A stretch of 64,000 bases of DNA, taken from NCBI GenBank assembly GCA_019752015.1, contig JAIEMQ010000025.1:27471-91470 (forward strand), written 5' to 3'. Below are positions 8,152 to 17,200 of the stretch, one piece after another (within the stretch, counting starts at the first letter, position 1; every line of letters starts with the position of its first letter). Origin of the DNA: Cyanobacteriota bacterium (GTDB lineage Bacteria; Acidobacteriota; Vicinamibacteria; Vicinamibacterales; UBA2999). The translations under genes and the position numbers were made by a program. A model generated the notes under the pieces. That model was not told the origin of the DNA, did not search any database, and worked only from the letters and a program-made list of their open reading frames with translations.

Positions 8152-9309
8152 TTATCTTTTCTGCTGCGTCATCCACATCGCGGCGACCAGTATCACCGCC
8201 AGCGCGGCGAACACCGCAGCGTAGCCGGCGGCGCTGCCCGCGGCCGCGGCCGCCACCGCACCGGCCGCTCGCGCGAGCTGTTGACCGCGCGCGATCACGC
8301 CATTCGCGTAACCGGCGCGCTCCGGCCCGTATCGATGCAACACCAGATTCGGCCGCGCGAGCGTCGTCAATCCCGTTCCGCCCGCAAACACCATCACGCC
8401 GATCCACATCGCAATCGGACCGTGCACGATCAACGCGAGCAGGCCGGCGATCTGCAGCGCGAAGCTGACGAGCAACAGCGGCACCGGCTGCGGCGTGATG
8501 CGCGCGTGACTGAGGAGGACGCGGCCCGGCAGCTGCATGATGCCGAACGATCCAGCGACGGTCGCGGCAAACGTCGGCGCCAGGCCGCGATCGATCAGCG
8601 ACGCGACGAGGTTCGACGAGACTGCCGAGTTGACGACGATCGACAACACGAAGATCGTGACCATGCGGCCGAGCCCAGGCAGGGGCTCGCTATCGTCGCG
8701 CGCGTCCGGAGAGCCTGTAATCGCATCGCGAATCGTTTGCGCCGACCATGCGAGATCGCTGAAGGCAAAGCGACTGACGATCACCGTCGCCACCGCGATG
8801 ATGATCGCGAGCGCGATCACCGCGCCGCGCCAGCCGAGACGGGTCACGAGCGCGGAGGTGCCGGGCAGAAACGCGGTGCTCGCCAGCCCGCCCATCACCG
8901 TGACGGTTGCGATCGCGCGCAGCCGCCCTTCGGGATCCGCGAAGGCGCGGCCGACGATCGCAAACACCGGCTCGTAGAGGATCGACGCCATGCACAAACC
9001 GAGCGCCGCCCACACGAGATAGGTTGCAGTGATCGTGGGCACGGCCGCCCACAGCATCAGGAGCCCTGCTGCGAGCAGGCCACCGGCCTGCATCACAGCC
9101 GGCCCCTGTCCGCGATCGGCGAGCCGCCCGACGGCAGGCGCCGCGATCGCGGAAACCAGCAGCCCGAGTGAGAACGCGCCGGCGACCAGCCATCGCGGCG
9201 CATCGAAGGCGGACTGGAGTGGAACGAGCAGCACGCCGTAGGCGAAGAACAGGACGCCCCAGTTGACCAGCTGACCGCAGCCGATCGCCCAGATGGCGCG
9301 TGGGTGCAT
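8152..9309 (-). CDS. MFS transporter, candidate arsenical exporter
   Basis: The 385-residue protein has about 12 hydrophobic spans with Arg-rich cytoplasmic loops (GRLADRGQGPAVMQAGGLLAAG in loop 2-3), the major facilitator pattern. The start is MHPRAIWAIGCGQLVNWG at 9309; upstream codons of the same frame overlap the previous gene and derive from a dispersed repeat. It begins 7 bp after the ArsO-like flavoprotein, so the two form an operon opposite arsR-arsC. No arsB or acr3 is present, which makes this the only efflux candidate of the locus. It does not visibly match ArsJ, and no GAPDH partner is present. The arsenic role is inferred from context only. Confidence 0.8.
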   Translation of the reverse strand: MHPRAIWAIGCGQLVNWGVLFFAYGVLLVPLQSAFDAPRWLVAGAFSLGLLVSAIAAPAVGRLADRGQGPAVMQAGGLLAAGLLMLWAAVPTITATYLVWAALGLCMASILYEPVFAIVGRAFADPEGRLRAIATVTVMGGLASTAFLPGTSALVTRLGWRGAVIALAIIIAVATVIVSRFAFSDLAWSAQTIRDAITGSPDARDDSEPLPGLGRMVTIFVLSIVVNSAVSSNLVASLIDRGLAPTFAATVAGSFGIMQLPGRVLLSHARITPQPVPLLLVSFALQIAGLLALIVHGPIAMWIGVMVFAGGTGLTTLARPNLVLHRYGPERAGYANGVIARGQQLARAAGAVAAAAAGSAAGYAAVFAALAVILVAAMWMTQQKR

Positions 9310-9316
9310 CACGGGA

Positions 9317-10729
9317 TCAGCGTACTTGAATCTTTTGATCTGGTTGATCTGTTGAGCTTGTGATCTGGAGGACCGGCTGCGCCGTGCCGCAGCCGCAGCC
9401 ACCCTTGCCTTCCGCTTTCGCGACCGCATCGTCTACGCAACAGGCGTTGGCTTCTTCAGGCGCGGGACCGCCGCAGCATCCGCCGCCGGCAATCGCAAGA
9501 TCCGTACTGCAGACGCCGGTCTCGGGCAGCACGAGCTCGACGCGCTCGGCGGCTGCCACATCACCCGCGAGCATCGCGACGACCGATCGCGCCTGTTCGT
9601 ATCCGGTTGCGAGCAGGAACGTCGGCGCGCGGCCGTAGCTCTTCATGCCGACGATGTAGAAATCTTTTTCGGGATGCGCGAGCTCGCGGGCGCCGTGCGG
9701 CCGCACCGTGCCGCAGCTGTGCTCGTTCGGATCGATCAGCGGCGCCAGCGCCGTCGGACACTCGAGCCAGGAATCGAGGCCGAGCCTCACCTCGGACAGC
9801 ATGCCAAGGTCGGGCCTGAAGCCGGTGCAGACGATCACCCGGTCGACTTGCACGGCGGTCAGGTCGTTGCGAATCGAGCCGATCACACGCAGACCGTCGG
9901 AGGCAGTATCGATCGATCGAATGCGATACGGAGTCAGAACACGGATTCGTCCGCTCTCGACGGCACGCCTTGCTCGCTGGCCAAGCTCGCCGCGCGCTTC
10001 GAGCGCGTCGGAGGCGCCGCCGCCCCAGACCGATTCGAGATTGTCGCGGCGCATCGCCCAGACAATCCGGGTCCCGGGCGCCTGTTCCTCGAGCGCGATG
10101 AGATCGAGAACCACGTTGAACGCGGAGTGGCCGCTGCCGACAACGAGCACGCGCTTGCCGGCATACTTCGATCGTTCTTTGCCGCCGACATCCGGAATGC
10201 CATACGCGACGCGATCGGCGCCGGCCTCGCCCGCGGCGGCGACTCCACCGGAGCCGGCCGGGTTGGGGCGAGACCAGGTGCCGCTCGCGTCAATCACCGC
10301 CCGCGCCTCGATCGTCTCGCCGTTCTCGAGACGAATCTCGAACGGCTGTTGATCGCGGCCTTTGGTGCGGACCTTATCGAAGTCCTTGCGGCCAATCGAC
10401 ACGACGCGCGCACCGTAACGAACGTGCGGCCGGATCGCCGGATGATTCGCCAGCGGCGCGACATATTGATCGACGAGCTCGCCGCCGGTCGGCAGGTGAT
10501 CGGCGTTGGGATGCCGCCAGCCGGCCGACTCGAGGAGGCTCTTCGCCGCGCCGTCGAGCATGTAACGCCATGGCGAAAACGTGCGGACGTGGCCCCATTC
10601 GCGGACTGACGCGCCGGCCTCCAGGCCGGCCTCGAGGACGACGAACGGCTGGTGATACGAATGGAGATGGGCGGCGGCGGCCAGGCCGACCGGACCGGCC
10701 CCAATGACGGCAACAGGTAATGGACTCAT
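9317..10729 (-). CDS. ArsO-like flavin monooxygenase with Cys-rich tail
   Basis: The 470-residue flavoprotein has an N-terminal FAD-binding GxGxxG (VIGAGPVGLAAAAHL, 7-21), a second NAD(P)H-binding GxGxxG (VLVVGSGHSAFNV, about 190-202) and an ATGYE motif near 365-375, as in flavin-containing and ArsO-type monooxygenases. The tail (about 410-455) holds seven Cys in GVCSTD, GGCCGG, ACCVDD and GGCGCG, suggesting metal(loid) binding. The last 17 or so residues are encoded by a dispersed repeat (9327-9367). The start at 10729 gives the Rossmann motif right at the N-terminus. An ArsR operator lies 8 bp upstream, so arsenic-controlled expression is likely. The reaction (oxidation of a reduced or organic arsenical) is inferred. 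Confidence 0.83.
   Translation of the reverse strand: MSPLPVAVIGAGPVGLAAAAHLHSYHQPFVVLEAGLEAGASVREWGHVRTFSPWRYMLDGAAKSLLESAGWRHPNADHLPTGGELVDQYVAPLANHPAIRPHVRYGARVVSIGRKDFDKVRTKGRDQQPFEIRLENGETIEARAVIDASGTWSRPNPAGSGGVAAAGEAGADRVAYGIPDVGGKERSKYAGKRVLVVGSGHSAFNVVLDLIALEEQAPGTRIVWAMRRDNLESVWGGGASDALEARGELGQRARRAVESGRIRVLTPYRIRSIDTASDGLRVIGSIRNDLTAVQVDRVIVCTGFRPDLGMLSEVRLGLDSWLECPTALAPLIDPNEHSCGTVRPHGARELAHPEKDFYIVGMKSYGRAPTFLLATGYEQARSVVAMLAGDVAAAERVELVLPETGVCSTDLAIAGGGCCGGPAPEEANACCVDDAVAKAEGKGGCGCGTAQPVLQITSSTDQPDQKIQVR
9327..9367. repeat. Dispersed GATCTGTTG-type repeat, copy 1
   Basis: This stretch reads GAATCTTTTGATCTG then TTGAGCTTGTGATCT and recurs at 38908 beside the rhomboid gene with nearly the same words. 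Here it lies over the 3' end of the ArsO-like gene and supplies its last codons, just before the MFS start codon. Confidence 0.65.
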
Positions 10730-10736
10730 GGTATAT

Positions 10737-10752
10737 ATTCGCTTTGGCGAAT
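10737..10752. promoter_or_regulatory. ArsR operator, site 1
   Basis: Palindrome ATTCGC-TTTG-GCGAAT. It ends 8 bp upstream of the flavoprotein start codon and matches the core of site 2, so the same repressor should bind. Repression would block the flavoprotein-MFS operon. Confidence 0.75.
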
Positions 10753-10767
10753 GTATTGAGGCATGGT

Positions 10768-10787
10768 ATATTCGCTTTAGCGAATAT
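10768..10787. promoter_or_regulatory. ArsR operator, site 2 (overlaps arsR start codon)
   Basis: Palindrome ATATTCGC-TTTA-GCGAATAT, 8-bp arms, centred 31 bp from site 1, about three helical turns. Its right arm includes the first two bases of the arsR ATG (10786), so the transcript probably starts upstream or the gene is nearly leaderless. This is a classic autoregulation arrangement for ArsR/SmtB repressors. Confidence 0.8.
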
Positions 10788-11163
10788 GTCAAGCCCCTGC
10801 TGCACATCGAAGCCGGCGCCCCAAATCAGGGAGCTCGACGCCCTGACCGATGTCTACGCGGCCCTGGCGGATCCGACGCGACTTCGCATCCTGTCGCTGC
10901 TCGGCGAAGACGAGATCTGCGTGTGCCACATCCACGCCAGTCTCGACGTTCCACAGCCCACGGCGTCGCGCCATCTTGCATATCTGCGGAAATCGGGACT
11001 CGTTGAAGCGCGCCGCGACGGCATCTGGATGCACTACCGGCTCGCGAAGATCGACAACCCGGTAGTCGCCGCCGTGATGAAAGCCGTGCTGCATGCGCTG
11101 ACCCATACGTCGATCAGCGTCAAGGACGAAAAGCGGCTGCAGGTCACCCGTCAGGCGTCGTGA
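10786..11163 (+). CDS. arsR: ArsR-family arsenic-responsive repressor
   Basis: The 125-residue winged-helix protein has the ArsR core LADPTRLRILSLL, then EICVCHI (C45 and C47), the CxC As(III)-binding motif at the start of the recognition-helix region, and the DNA-reading PTASRHLAYLRKSGLV segment. An extra Cys pair is near the N-terminus (C5, C6) and may add a third ligand. As(III) binding should release it from the two operators at 10737-10787. The start at 10786 is chosen because upstream in-frame codons are translated operator DNA. It overlaps arsC by 4 bases, so the two are translationally coupled. Confidence 0.93.
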   Translation: MSSPCCTSKPAPQIRELDALTDVYAALADPTRLRILSLLGEDEICVCHIHASLDVPQPTASRHLAYLRKSGLVEARRDGIWMHYRLAKIDNPVVAAVMKAVLHALTHTSISVKDEKRLQVTRQAS

Positions 11164-11558
11164 TCACCGTCCTTTTCGCCTGCGTGCACAATGCCGGTCG
11201 ATCGCAGATTGCCGCTGCGCTGTTCAATCGATACGCGGATCCAACGAAAGCTCGCGCGATCTCGGCGGGCACGCAGCCGGCGGCCCGCGTGCATCCGGAA
11301 GTCGTCGATGCGATGCGGTCGCGCGGCATTGATGTGTCGAGAGCCACGCCGCAGAAGCTGACGGCCGAACTGGCGTCCGGGGCCGGCTGGCTGATTACGA
11401 TGGGATGCGGCGACGAGTGCCCGGTCGTCCCCGGCACGAAGCGTGACGACTGGCCGATCCTCGATCCCAAGGGTCAGCCCGCCGGCACCGTCACGGCGAT
11501 CGCCGACGACATCGATGCCCGCGTCCGCGCATTCGTCGCCGCGGAACATCTCGCCTGA
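11160..11558 (+). CDS. arsC: Arsenate reductase, low-molecular-weight phosphatase type
   Basis: The 132-residue enzyme has the P-loop C8-X5-R14-S (CVHNAGRS) of LMW-PTPase-fold arsenate reductases and a redox pair at about C83 and C87 in MGCGDECPVVPG, with DDWPILDP downstream giving the general-acid Asp. It reduces arsenate to arsenite with thiol recycling by thioredoxin or a related system. The GTG start lies inside the arsR stop (GTGA), the mark of translational coupling. It ends one base from the convergent VanZ-like gene. Confidence 0.94.
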   Translation: MITVLFACVHNAGRSQIAAALFNRYADPTKARAISAGTQPAARVHPEVVDAMRSRGIDVSRATPQKLTAELASGAGWLITMGCGDECPVVPGTKRDDWPILDPKGQPAGTVTAIADDIDARVRAFVAAEHLA

Positions 11559-11559
11559 T

Positions 11560-12684
11560 TCAGGAGCCGGCCGATCGCCGCGACAGCGCGCGAGGCACCA
11601 GCACCAGGATCGCCGCGATCACCAACACCACAATCCAATACGCGGTCCTGGGCCAGGCGACGAGCGGATACGACTCGGCCGTGCTCACAAAGGATGCCGC
11701 GGCGTTCGCCCGTGCTCCAAAGTCGGCGCGCTGTTCCGGTGGCCAGCGATTGCCGTTCGGCGACGCGTAAGTCGGCAGATCGAGAACCGGCACAAAGAAC
11801 CGCTCCAGGATCAAGTTCTCGCGCCACGCCTCGTCGACCTCGGCCCCGTTTCTGCGGCGCACGTGCCACAGTCCTTCATCGAGATATTGATCCTCCCGTG
11901 ATAAACGACGAATCGCGATCGGCGGCGCCGTCTTCCAGCGCGCAGCGCGATCGAGCTGCAGCTCGTTCAAGCGCGCTGCCGAATAGTGCGACTTGAACTT
12001 GCCGATGTCGGGCACGTCGATCATGTGGCCGAGATGCGCCTGGCTGACGAAGGCCGCAAAGATCAGCCACACCATGGCCGACACCATGCCGATGCCGCGC
12101 CACGATGCGGGATGCAGCCGCGCGGAGAATGCCGCCGGCGGCCGGATCGCGAGCGCGAACAACACGCCGCAGACGATCGACGCCAGGTTGATGAACACGT
12201 CGTGCGCTTCGCCGACGCGATATGGAATGAACCACTGCAGCCACTCGTCGCACGTGCCCACGGTGAATGCGGCGAGCAGCGGCAGGATCAGGATCGACGG
12301 ATCGCCGCGGTAGCTTCCGCCTTCGCCAAGGCTACGGCGAGACAGGCTCGCCCGGTAACACAGGAACGCGATCAATCCGTACTCGACGAAGTGCACGCGT
12401 TCGACGGCGTTGACCTCGGCGAACGGCGTCGCCGTCCACCACATGTAGGTGCCGCCGAACAGCAGCGCGATCAGCATCAGCGCGGACCGCTGCGCCCGGC
12501 GCTCGCGGATGCGCAGGAACGCGATCACGATCAGCAGCCCGACCGCCGCCATCACGCCGACGCCGAAGAACAGCACGTAGTTCTTCGTCGAGAGCGACCG
12601 GCGCAGGAACGATTGCAGCTGCCCCATGAAGGGCGAGCCAAGGACGATCACCGCCGAGGCGAGCAGCGCGACAGCAAATTGCAT
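11560..12684 (-). CDS. VanZ-like multi-span membrane protein
   Basis: The 374-residue protein has about six hydrophobic spans. The VanZ-like core includes VEYGLIAFLCYR and GTCDEWLQWFIPYRVGEAHDVFINLASIVCG, where the Asp/Glu-Trp and HD residues are the family signature. A soluble stretch (about 225-335) and a final span follow. The biological role of VanZ proteins outside teicoplanin resistance is unsettled. Residues around SLSRRSLGEGGSYRG come from a dispersed repeat (12317-12353) inserted in frame after the second core span. It is divergent from the transporter at 12722 with 37 bp between starts. Confidence 0.75.
   Translation of the reverse strand: MQFAVALLASAVIVLGSPFMGQLQSFLRRSLSTKNYVLFFGVGVMAAVGLLIVIAFLRIRERRAQRSALMLIALLFGGTYMWWTATPFAEVNAVERVHFVEYGLIAFLCYRASLSRRSLGEGGSYRGDPSILILPLLAAFTVGTCDEWLQWFIPYRVGEAHDVFINLASIVCGVLFALAIRPPAAFSARLHPASWRGIGMVSAMVWLIFAAFVSQAHLGHMIDVPDIGKFKSHYSAARLNELQLDRAARWKTAPPIAIRRLSREDQYLDEGLWHVRRRNGAEVDEAWRENLILERFFVPVLDLPTYASPNGNRWPPEQRADFGARANAAASFVSTAESYPLVAWPRTAYWIVVLVIAAILVLVPRALSRRSAGS
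12317..12353 (+). repeat. Intragenic repeat family A, copy 1
   Basis: Reads CCGCCTTCGCCAAGGCT then ACGGCGAGACAGGCT. It contains the stem GCCTT-CGCC-AAGGC and the alternative stem TCGCC/GGCGA. It lies inside the VanZ-like gene and keeps the frame. Related copies are at 45870, 50142 and (inverted) 55274. Confidence 0.8.
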
Positions 12685-12721
12685 GCGGGTAAGCGACTAC
12701 AAGGATACAATCGCCCGGCCC

Positions 12722-14122
12722 ATGTCACGCACCCGCGGCCTCGCCGCGCTCGTTGTCCTCTACATCATCATCGGCGAGCTGATCACGCCGCCCGACGGCA
12801 TCACCCGGCAGGGCTGGCGGCAGACCGCGATCTTCATTGGCGTGATCGCCGGCATGGTCACCGAGCCGATCCACGCCTCGGCGCTGGTCCTGATCGGCCT
12901 GACGGCCTGGGCCGTCACCGGCACGCCGATGCCCGAAGTGCTCGGCGGCTACGCGCAGCCGTCGGTGTGGCTGGTGCTCGTGGCGATGCTGATCGCCAAG
13001 ATGATGCTCGATTGCGGGCTGGCGCGCCGCATCGCGCTGCTGTTCGTGCGGATGGTCGGCAAGACCTCGCTCGGCGTCGCCTATGCGCTGCAGATGACCG
13101 ACGTCACGCTCGCGTCCGGCGTCCCGTCGATCACGGCGCGCAGCGCCGGCATGGTGCTGCCGGTCGGCCGCAGCATTGCGGAGCTCTTCGACTCGCGGCC
13201 GGATCACACGCGCCTCCGGCTCGGCGCCTATCTCGTCGCGGCGATGTATCAGGGTTCCGCGGTCGCGTGCGCAATGTTCATCACCGGCCAGGCCAGCAAC
13301 CTGCTCGGCGCCAGCCTCGCATTGAAACTCGCCAACATCCAGGTGACCGCGCCGAGCTGGTTCATGGCGGCAATCGTGCCCGGGTTGCTGTCGTGCCTGG
13401 TGGTGCCGTGGATCACGTATCGCGTGCTCACGCCGGAAGTGACGCACACGCCCGAAGCGCCGGCGTTCGCGCGCGACGAGCTGAAGAAGATGGGGCGCCT
13501 CAGCCGCAGCGAGTGGATCACGCTGCTGGTCTTTGCCGGCGTCGGCATCACGTGGTTGACGACGGTGTGGCACCGGATTGATCCGACATTGGTCGCGCTC
13601 GCCGGTCTCGCGGTGCTGCTGGCCACCGGCACAATGACGTGGCAGACCGCCGCCGCCGAGCGATCGGCGTGGGACGTCTTCATCTGGTATGGCGGCATGC
13701 TCCGCATGGGCGAGCTGCTCAACAACACCGGCACAACGCGGGTCTTCGCGGAATGGGTCGCGGGCATGTTCGTCGGCATCCCGTGGCAGGTCGTGCTGAT
13801 CGCGATCCTGATTATCTTTTTCTATACGCACTACTTCTTCGCCAGCATCACCGCCCACATGCTGGCGATGTTCCCGCCGTTCGTGGCCGTGTTGATCGGC
13901 ATCGGCGTGCCGCCGCTGCTCGCGGTCTACAGCCTGCTCTGCCTCGCGAACCTGACGGCGGGTCTCACCCACTACGGCACGACGACGGGTCCGATCCTCT
14001 TTGGCACCGGCTACGTCACGCGCGCGGAATGGTGGAAGGTCGGGTTCTTCGTCTCGATCGCGAACGTACTGATCTGGCTAACAGCAGGTTTCGCTTGGTG
14101 GAAATTTCTGGGCTTCTGGTAA
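12722..14122 (+). CDS. DASS/SLC13-family anion transporter
   Basis: The 466-residue membrane protein has about 11-12 hydrophobic spans and the divalent-anion:sodium symporter pattern, including SNT-like motifs: ITGQASNLLGASLALKL in the first half and THYGTTTGPILFGTGYV in the second. Closest in look to plant 2-oxoglutarate/malate translocator-type proteins. Likely imports or exchanges C4-dicarboxylates or related anions; the substrate is unproven. The start at 12722 (MSRTRGLA) gives a normal N-terminus; upstream in-frame codons overlap the divergent VanZ-like gene. The stop is followed at once by an inverted repeat that separates it from the convergent receptor gene. Confidence 0.85.
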   Translation: MSRTRGLAALVVLYIIIGELITPPDGITRQGWRQTAIFIGVIAGMVTEPIHASALVLIGLTAWAVTGTPMPEVLGGYAQPSVWLVLVAMLIAKMMLDCGLARRIALLFVRMVGKTSLGVAYALQMTDVTLASGVPSITARSAGMVLPVGRSIAELFDSRPDHTRLRLGAYLVAAMYQGSAVACAMFITGQASNLLGASLALKLANIQVTAPSWFMAAIVPGLLSCLVVPWITYRVLTPEVTHTPEAPAFARDELKKMGRLSRSEWITLLVFAGVGITWLTTVWHRIDPTLVALAGLAVLLATGTMTWQTAAAERSAWDVFIWYGGMLRMGELLNNTGTTRVFAEWVAGMFVGIPWQVVLIAILIIFFYTHYFFASITAHMLAMFPPFVAVLIGIGVPPLLAVYSLLCLANLTAGLTHYGTTTGPILFGTGYVTRAEWWKVGFFVSIANVLIWLTAGFAWWKFLGFW

Positions 14123-14234
14123 CACGAAGGACACGAAGGCCACGAAGACTTTTTTGGAAATACCAGTGCCGCTAAGCAGCACTGGCGTTTAGAAAAAGTT
14201 TCCTTCGTGTCCTTCGTGTCCTTCGTGTTTTTCG
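14121..14234. terminator. Bidirectional terminator made of CACGAAGGA repeats
   Basis: AACACGAAGGACACGAAGG with CCACGAAGACTTTTTT (14121-14155) is mirrored by AAAAAGTTTCCTTCGTG, then TCCTTCGTG units (14193-14234). A small hairpin, CCAGTGC/GCACTGG (14163-14185), sits between. The arms can form a long stem flanked by T-runs in both directions, fitting the convergent gene pair. A half copy of the same repeat is at 19400. Confidence 0.7.
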
Positions 14235-17200
14235 TCAGAAGCTGACCTTGAAGCCGAACTGAATGATTCGCGGATCGTACGTCGTCGTGATCGTTCCGTA
14301 AGCGGCGGCGCTTCGGTTTCCGTTCGGGGCGCGGAAGTTCGTGCGGTTCAGGAGATTGAAGAACTCGCCGCGGAACTCGAACGCGCCGTTGCGCGACCAC
14401 GGCATGTCGAACCGCTTCGACAGCACCATGTCCACCGTCCACGTCAGCGGGCCGCGGATGCTGTTGCGCGGCGCATTGCCGAAGGGCTGGTCGTTGGCGG
14501 TGGGAATCGTCACCGTGGTCCGGCTCAGCCAGTTCTGGTAGCTGCGCTCGCCCGCCGGCGTGTAGGGATCGCCGCTGACATTCGGTCGATAGTTGTTGGC
14601 CCCGCGGACGTCCTGCTGAATACCCGACACCACCTGCGCCGTCGTCGGCGTGTAGGTCAGCGTCACCGTCTCGCCGGGCGTGACGGTGTTGATGCCGGCG
14701 ATCATCCAGCCGCCGAGCACCGCGTCGGTGAACGCACTCGCGTTGTTCATGTAGCGGCGGCCGCGGCCGAATGGCAGATCGATCACGAAGCTGGTCGTGC
14801 TGTTGTAAGGCTGGTGATACGCCGAGTAGCCGTAGTCCGCGTCGAGGTTGTTGATGTCCTGCGGCGCGGGGAAATTGCCGTTGGGGTTTTCGAGCGATCC
14901 GGCACCGTTGTCCTTGGTCTGCGACAGCGTCAGCGAGCTGAGCAGCCTGGTGCCGGCGCCGATGCGCCAGTCGAATTTGGTCTGGAACGAGTGATAGCGC
15001 GATTTGCCGCCGTTGAACGAATACGTGATGTCGGCGTATTCCGGAATCGGCCGCCGTGACTGCAGGGACAACGTCCCCGCGGGGTTGTTGGGCGCGGCCT
15101 GGTTCAGGTTCGCGAACAGCAGCATGCCGTTGGCGCGATTGCCGACGTAGGCGAAGTCGAGCAGCGCGCCGTTCCAGACTTCCCGCTGCACCGACACGAA
15201 CCAGCTCTGCACCTCGCTCGAGCGGTAATCCTTCGGCATGTAGGTGATGTTGGCGAGCAGCGGATTGAATCGCGACGGATCGGTCAGACCCGCCGGATAG
15301 CCTTGCTGCGTGGTGCGGAACGTCGCTTCCGCCGGCGTCTGCACGACGACGGCGTTGATCACCTGCGGACCGTTGATCGGCAGCACGTTGGCGCCGCCGG
15401 CGCGGTGGAAGTGGACGTAGCTGAGGCCATAGCCGCCGCGCAGCACGGTGCGATCGGCCAGCGTGTAGGCGACGCCAAGGCGCGGACCGAAGTTGTTGCG
15501 ATCCGGTTTCAGCGTCGAGCGATCTTCGAGCGAGCCGTCGCGCGCGATCACCATCGTCTTCGTGGCGGGGTCGAAGTTCGACAGCACGTTGTTGGCTTCG
15601 GTCCACGGCGTGGCGAATTCGTAACGCAGTCCTAGGTTCAACGTCAGTCGATCGTTGATGCGCCAGTCGTCCTGCAGATACGTGAAGTGCATGTTCTGCT
15701 GCAGCCTGGCGACGAGAATATTGCTGAGCGCGTAGGTCGAGCGCAGGCCGAACATGAAGTCGGCGAGATTGTAGAGATTGTTTGCGGTGACGCCGGCGGG
15801 GCGCGAGAACTGACCCGCGTACGAATCGCGGCCATAGAGCGGATTGACGTCCTGCACTTCCGTCAGGACGCGCTGGAACTCGTAACCGGTCTTGAGCGAG
15901 TGGCGTCCCTGCAGCCACGTGTAGTTGATCTTCGGATTGAAGACGGTCGGGTACTGCCACTGCGGATTGGTCGCCTGGCGGCCCAGATCCGAGAAGCCGG
16001 TAATCAACTGCGTCGGCAGGCCGGCCGCGACGCGCGGATCGCTCGGCAGCCCGGTGATGCCGTACACGACCTCAGCGGGCTGTTCACCCAGGAACAACGC
16101 CGCGGGATTCTTGCCACCCCTGGTATTGGACCAGCCAAAGCGCGCTTCAAACAGCGACGACCCGGTCGGCGTATACGTGAGGCCGCTTGAAAACTGTTTG
16201 TTCGTCACGTAGGTTTCTGCGTTACCGCCGCCACCGGACGGGCCGGCGATCGGCGGGTTGTCGTAGATATCCGCATCGCGCCAGCCAACGCGTCCGAACA
16301 AGGAAAGACGTGGATTGATCTGCACGTCGATCTTGCCGCCGGCTTTCGGCGTGCGGTTGGTGAACCGCTGAAGGATTTGCAGGTTGTTCGCCGTGTTGCC
16401 ATTGGTCGGCGCCGGCAGATCATTCAGCACCTGGCGCGCGAACGCCGTCATCGGGATTGCCGTCCCTGCCGGATACACGTCGCCGGTCAGCGGATTGCGC
16501 ACGTCAACCGTCAGGATGCCGGCGCGCTGCGCCGTCGTCGCAATGGTGGAGCTGGCCGTCTGGCTGCGCGTCTGATCGAAAATCTCGACGTCGGCGAAGA
16601 AGAACGCCTTGCTCTTCACGATCGGGCCGCCGAGCACGCCGCCGAACTGATCGCGGTCGTAGCCGGGCTTGACGCCGCTCGCCGGCCTGAAGAAGCCGCC
16701 CGCGTTCAGGCCGGTGCGGCGCATGAACTCCCACGCTGAGCCGCGGAACGTGTTCGTGCCGCTCGCATACGCGACGTTGATCGTCGCGCCGGCCGAGCGT
16801 CCGTACTCGGCGCTCATGTTGTTGGTGACGACCTTGAACTCACCCACCGCATCCGGCGACGGCTGCATCACCTGGTTCGAGAAGCCCTGGTTGCTGGTGC
16901 CGTAGGCGTTGTTGTCGACGCCGTCGATCAGGAAATTGTTGAACGTTGATCGCAGGCCGTTGACGTTGAACGATCCTTCGCGCGGGGTGAAGCCGCCGGT
17001 GTTGAGCGCCGACAGGCGGACGCCGGGCGACAGCAGTGCCAGCGCGGAATACTCGCGGCCGTTGAGCGGCAGCGCCCTGGTCTGCTCGCCGGTGATCACC
17101 TGGCTGCGATCGCTCGAGTCGGTCTGCAGCAGCACCGCGCTGGCGCTGACTTCGACCTTCTCCGTCAACTGGCCAACCGCCATGCTCAGGTCAACGCGCT

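Noticed and set aside
11986..13581. 531-codon plus-strand open frame over VanZ-like and SLC13 genes
   Set aside because: It crosses two well-supported genes out of frame, with Arg/His/Asp-rich composition typical of a GC-rich shadow.
14011..15960. 649-codon minus-strand frame inside the second receptor
   Set aside because: It overlaps a receptor with clear domains and reads as Arg/Gln-rich noise; the end is translated CACGAAGGA repeat.
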